Shown here: positions 5,611 through 7,792 of the stretch, piece by piece
Layout of the letters: every line of letters starts with the position of its first letter
Numbering within the stretch: the first letter of the stretch is position 1
Source of the DNA: Phycisphaerae bacterium
GTDB lineage: Bacteria; Planctomycetota; Phycisphaerae; SM23-33
Assembly: GCA_030610965.1 (NCBI GenBank)
Contig: JAUWQU010000153.1
Span: 1-7,792 of the forward strand
Direction: 5' to 3'
Length of the DNA stretch: 7,792 bases
Position numbers and translations under genes: made by a program
The notes under the pieces: generated by a model
The model's input: the letters and a program-made list of their open reading frames with translations, nothing else
Database searches by the model: none
What the model was told of the DNA's origin: nothing

Positions 5611-7792
5611 GCTTGCCGTTCTTCAGGGAAAGGTACAGATGGCCGTGGGCTGCCGCCGCGCCGTCGAAGACGGGGTCGCTGGGGAGTTTGTACTCGGTGA
5701 GGCGCTTGCCCGTCCGGGCCGAGTAGATTCGCAGGACCGACTCGTGCGGGTCGGGGTTGTCCTTGGACAGGGCCCGGCCGGTCTTCATCTGGATTGCCAC
5801 CGCGTCGAGCCAGCCGGCGAGGAAGAGGTGCTGGCCTGCCAGGACCATCGCGCGGGGTTGGAAGGGCTCGGTAATGGACCACGACTCGCCGGCGGGCTCC
5901 CGGCGTCGTCCGGCGAGCTTGGCTGAGATCGTCGAGCCGACCGGGAAGAACGACTCTTCGTAGCGCGTGAACTTCTGGTGGAGATGGCCGTCCTGCTTGT
6001 ACTTCTTGTACTGGGCCGCGCGCCGTTGCTTGAGCCCCGAGTAGGGGTTGGTCACGCTGTAGGTAGCCTTGGCGTCATGCACGATGAGTTGGCCCGACGC
6101 GTCTCCGAGCTTCCAGCTCTGCCGGTGGAACCACGTGTTGTCCAGCAGGCCCTTGGAGGAAAAGAGCATCTCGCCCGCTCCGCCCTTGGTCAGCGTCTTG
6201 TCCAGCCGGACCTGTCGCATGGCGATTCCCTCGCCGTCGGAGACCAGGATATCGACCAGCGCCGCGGTCGAGCTGCCGCGCTTGGCCTTGGCCCGCGGCA
6301 CCCCGGGGGTGCTGGCGTCGGCCTTGGCCCAGTAGCCCGAGGCCAGCACCCGGTTGTAGAGTTGGCTGCCCGTCCGGACGTCCAGCCCGTAGAGGCGGAT
6401 TCCGCCGTCGAGGAAGGTCGACCTGCCGGCGGCGAAGTAGACCACGTCGTCGAGGACCAGCACGCTGCCGCTGATGGCCAGCGGCGATTCGAGTCGATTC
6501 TCCGAGCCGATCCTGCGCTCGAGGGCGGAGACCTTGAACCGCCACACCAACTCGCCGCTGCTTGCGTCGAGGCAGTAGACCGATCCGTCGCCACAGCCGA
6601 CGAGGCACAGCCCGGCGTGGATCGTCGGCGGGGAGTCGATCGGCCCGTTGGCCAGGAATTTCCAGACGGCCTGCCCGGTGGCCCTGTCGAGGCAGTGAAC
6701 GGTGTAGGCGTCCTTCTGTGCGACGTAGACTCTATCGCCCGCGATGACCGGCGCGGTGATGCCCTCGCCGATGTCGGCCTGCCATTTGGCGGTCAGATTC
6801 TCGCCGATTTCGCAGCTGGCCGCGCCGCTCCGCGCGATGTCGCCCCGGTACGTCGGCCAGTCGGCCGATTGCGCACCTGGGGTTTTGGATTGCGGATTCG
6901 CGCCGTAAGCCGGGCCCTTCTCGACAGCCGGGGCGATTTTGATATCGTCCATCGAGTTGCGTTCCAGCAGTGTGAAGAACCCGTTGACGCGCATGTTGGA
7001 GTAGCACTGGCAGGGGTCCGGCGGGACGTAGATGAAGCCGTTGGCGGGCATGATGCCGTACTGGCAAATGCCGCGGACCCACTGGTTGGTGGAGCGGAGT
7101 CCGGTCTTGAGGTCGAGCAGTTGGATGCCGCTGTACCCGATCAGCATATAGCGCCCGGTGGCCTTGTCGCGGTAGCAGCGGTGGTGGTGCTGGTTGTGCG
7201 CGAACGGCAGCATATTGGTGATCTCGCCCGTCCGGATGTTCACGCCGGCGGTCGTCTTGGCCTCGTTTAGGAACTCGGTCTTCGGGATCGGGATGCCCGT
7301 GCGGACGATCCCTTCGCTGTCGGTCCGGCTTTTCCGCCAGATCGACTTGGAAAGCGGTTCGGTCCAGATCGTCTCGTCTATCAGGAACATGTCGCCCGGT
7401 GCCCCGAATCCGATGGCGCCCTTGGCCTCCCAGAGCTTCTGGCCGTCTTTGATCGCGTAGCCGCACATGCGGTTCCACTTGAGGACCGAGATCACGTCGG
7501 CGCCGATCGTCACCGTCGGGGCGTAGCTGCGGATGAACAGCCCCTCGGTCGCAAACGGCGATGCCCAGCGAGGCCGGCCTGTCTTGGCGTCGAGGCAGTG
7601 CAGGCTGTTATTGTCGAGGTAAAACACGTTGTCGCCCCTGGCCGACAGGGACAACGGCGTGATGTGCTTGAGGTTTTCGCCGGTTGCTTGCCACAACTCC
7701 CTGCCCGTTTTGGCGTCGTAGGCGATGACCGATTTGGCCGAGGTGGGCGTTATGTTCTCCGACAGTTCCCAGTAGCCGTGGCAGCCGTCGGA
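5591..7792 (-). CDS. PQQ-binding-like beta-propeller repeat protein (5' partial)
   Basis: The frame is open to the right edge, giving 733 visible residues before a TGA at 5591-5593. The true start lies outside: the first in-frame start-like codon, a TTG at 7696, falls inside the blade motif SVIAYDAKTGRELW. Numbering from the edge, blade motifs of the type 'v.ClDa.TG...W' occur near 22-34, 64-76, 109-121, 365-378 and 405-417, with a last blade ending KLICMGQ. A motif HHHRCY at 202-207 and WVRGICQYG...NG.IYVPPDPCQC at 238-263 match a recognisable planctomycete subfamily. DWPTYRGDIARSG at 311-323 resembles the usual opening of such propellers and marks a second propeller half. A Lys/Arg/Tyr-rich insertion sits near 586-612. 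Despite the family name, PQQ binding or dehydrogenase activity is not implied; a periplasmic or surface role is inferred from the family. No signal peptide can be seen because the N-terminus is missing. Confidence 0.88.
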   Translation of the reverse strand, partial: SDGCHGYWELSENITPTSAKSVIAYDAKTGRELWQATGENLKHITPLSLSARGDNVFYLDNNSLHCLDAKTGRPRWASPFATEGLFIRSYAPTVTIGADVISVLKWNRMCGYAIKDGQKLWEAKGAIGFGAPGDMFLIDETIWTEPLSKSIWRKSRTDSEGIVRTGIPIPKTEFLNEAKTTAGVNIRTGEITNMLPFAHNQHHHRCYRDKATGRYMLIGYSGIQLLDLKTGLRSTNQWVRGICQYGIMPANGFIYVPPDPCQCYSNMRVNGFFTLLERNSMDDIKIAPAVEKGPAYGANPQSKTPGAQSADWPTYRGDIARSGAASCEIGENLTAKWQADIGEGITAPVIAGDRVYVAQKDAYTVHCLDRATGQAVWKFLANGPIDSPPTIHAGLCLVGCGDGSVYCLDASSGELVWRFKVSALERRIGSENRLESPLAISGSVLVLDDVVYFAAGRSTFLDGGIRLYGLDVRTGSQLYNRVLASGYWAKADASTPGVPRAKAKRGSSTAALVDILVSDGEGIAMRQVRLDKTLTKGGAGEMLFSSKGLLDNTWFHRQSWKLGDASGQLIVHDAKATYSVTNPYSGLKQRRAAQYKKYKQDGHLHQKFTRYEESFFPVGSTISAKLAGRRREPAGESWSITEPFQPRAMVLAGQHLFLAGWLDAVAIQMKTGRALSKDNPDPHESVLRIYSARTGKRLTEYKLPSDPVFDGAAAAHGHLYLSLKNGKLICMGQ

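Noticed and set aside
5978..7270. Forward open frame of 430 codons opposite the propeller gene
   Set aside because: The minus strand carries unmistakable blade motifs here. The forward product has only low-complexity Ala/Val/Gly/Asp composition.

Overview
The window looks like chromosomal DNA of a GC-rich planctomycete, probably in or near the class Phycisphaerae. This rests on three things seen here: secreted proteins with Thr-Gln-Pro-Ala linkers (for example STQPATRPATQPAT), the short 'LI..LGS..F..RE.A...L..IG' helical module common in that phylum, and a PQQ-like beta-propeller protein carrying the His/Cys motif of a large planctomycete family. The taxonomic call is inference. No 16S or other marker gene is present.

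Layout. Positions 2-70 hold what looks like the last 22 codons of an upstream gene. Its TGA overlaps the ATG of the first complete gene as ATGA. Gene 1 (67-1506, +) encodes a 479-residue exported protein with a right-handed parallel beta-helix, an FG-GAP-like stretch with a DxDGDG calcium motif, and a TQPA-rich tail. A 145-base gap with a weak hairpin follows. Gene 2 (1652-5314, +) encodes a 1220-residue exported protein in which about six carboxypeptidase-regulatory-like (transthyretin/Ig-like) beta-domains lie between two copies of a HEAT-like helical module, ending in an unrecognised helical domain. A 276-base gap follows, containing a possible 47-codon ORF. Gene 3 (5591 to the right edge, -) converges on gene 2. 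It encodes at least 733 residues of a PQQ-binding-like beta-propeller protein whose N-terminus lies beyond the window.

How the genes might work together. Genes 1 and 2 have predicted signal peptides and all three full-length or long genes are built from repeat scaffolds typical of extracytoplasmic binding or structural proteins. No catalytic domain could be identified in any of them. The upstream fragment, gene 1 and possibly gene 2 may form one transcription unit. Gene 3 is transcribed separately toward them.

No CRISPR array, RNA gene, transposase, integrase, toxin-antitoxin pair, defence system or biosynthetic cluster was found. The most unusual item is the domain architecture of gene 2. 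It is worth a family-level look but does not demonstrate a new system.
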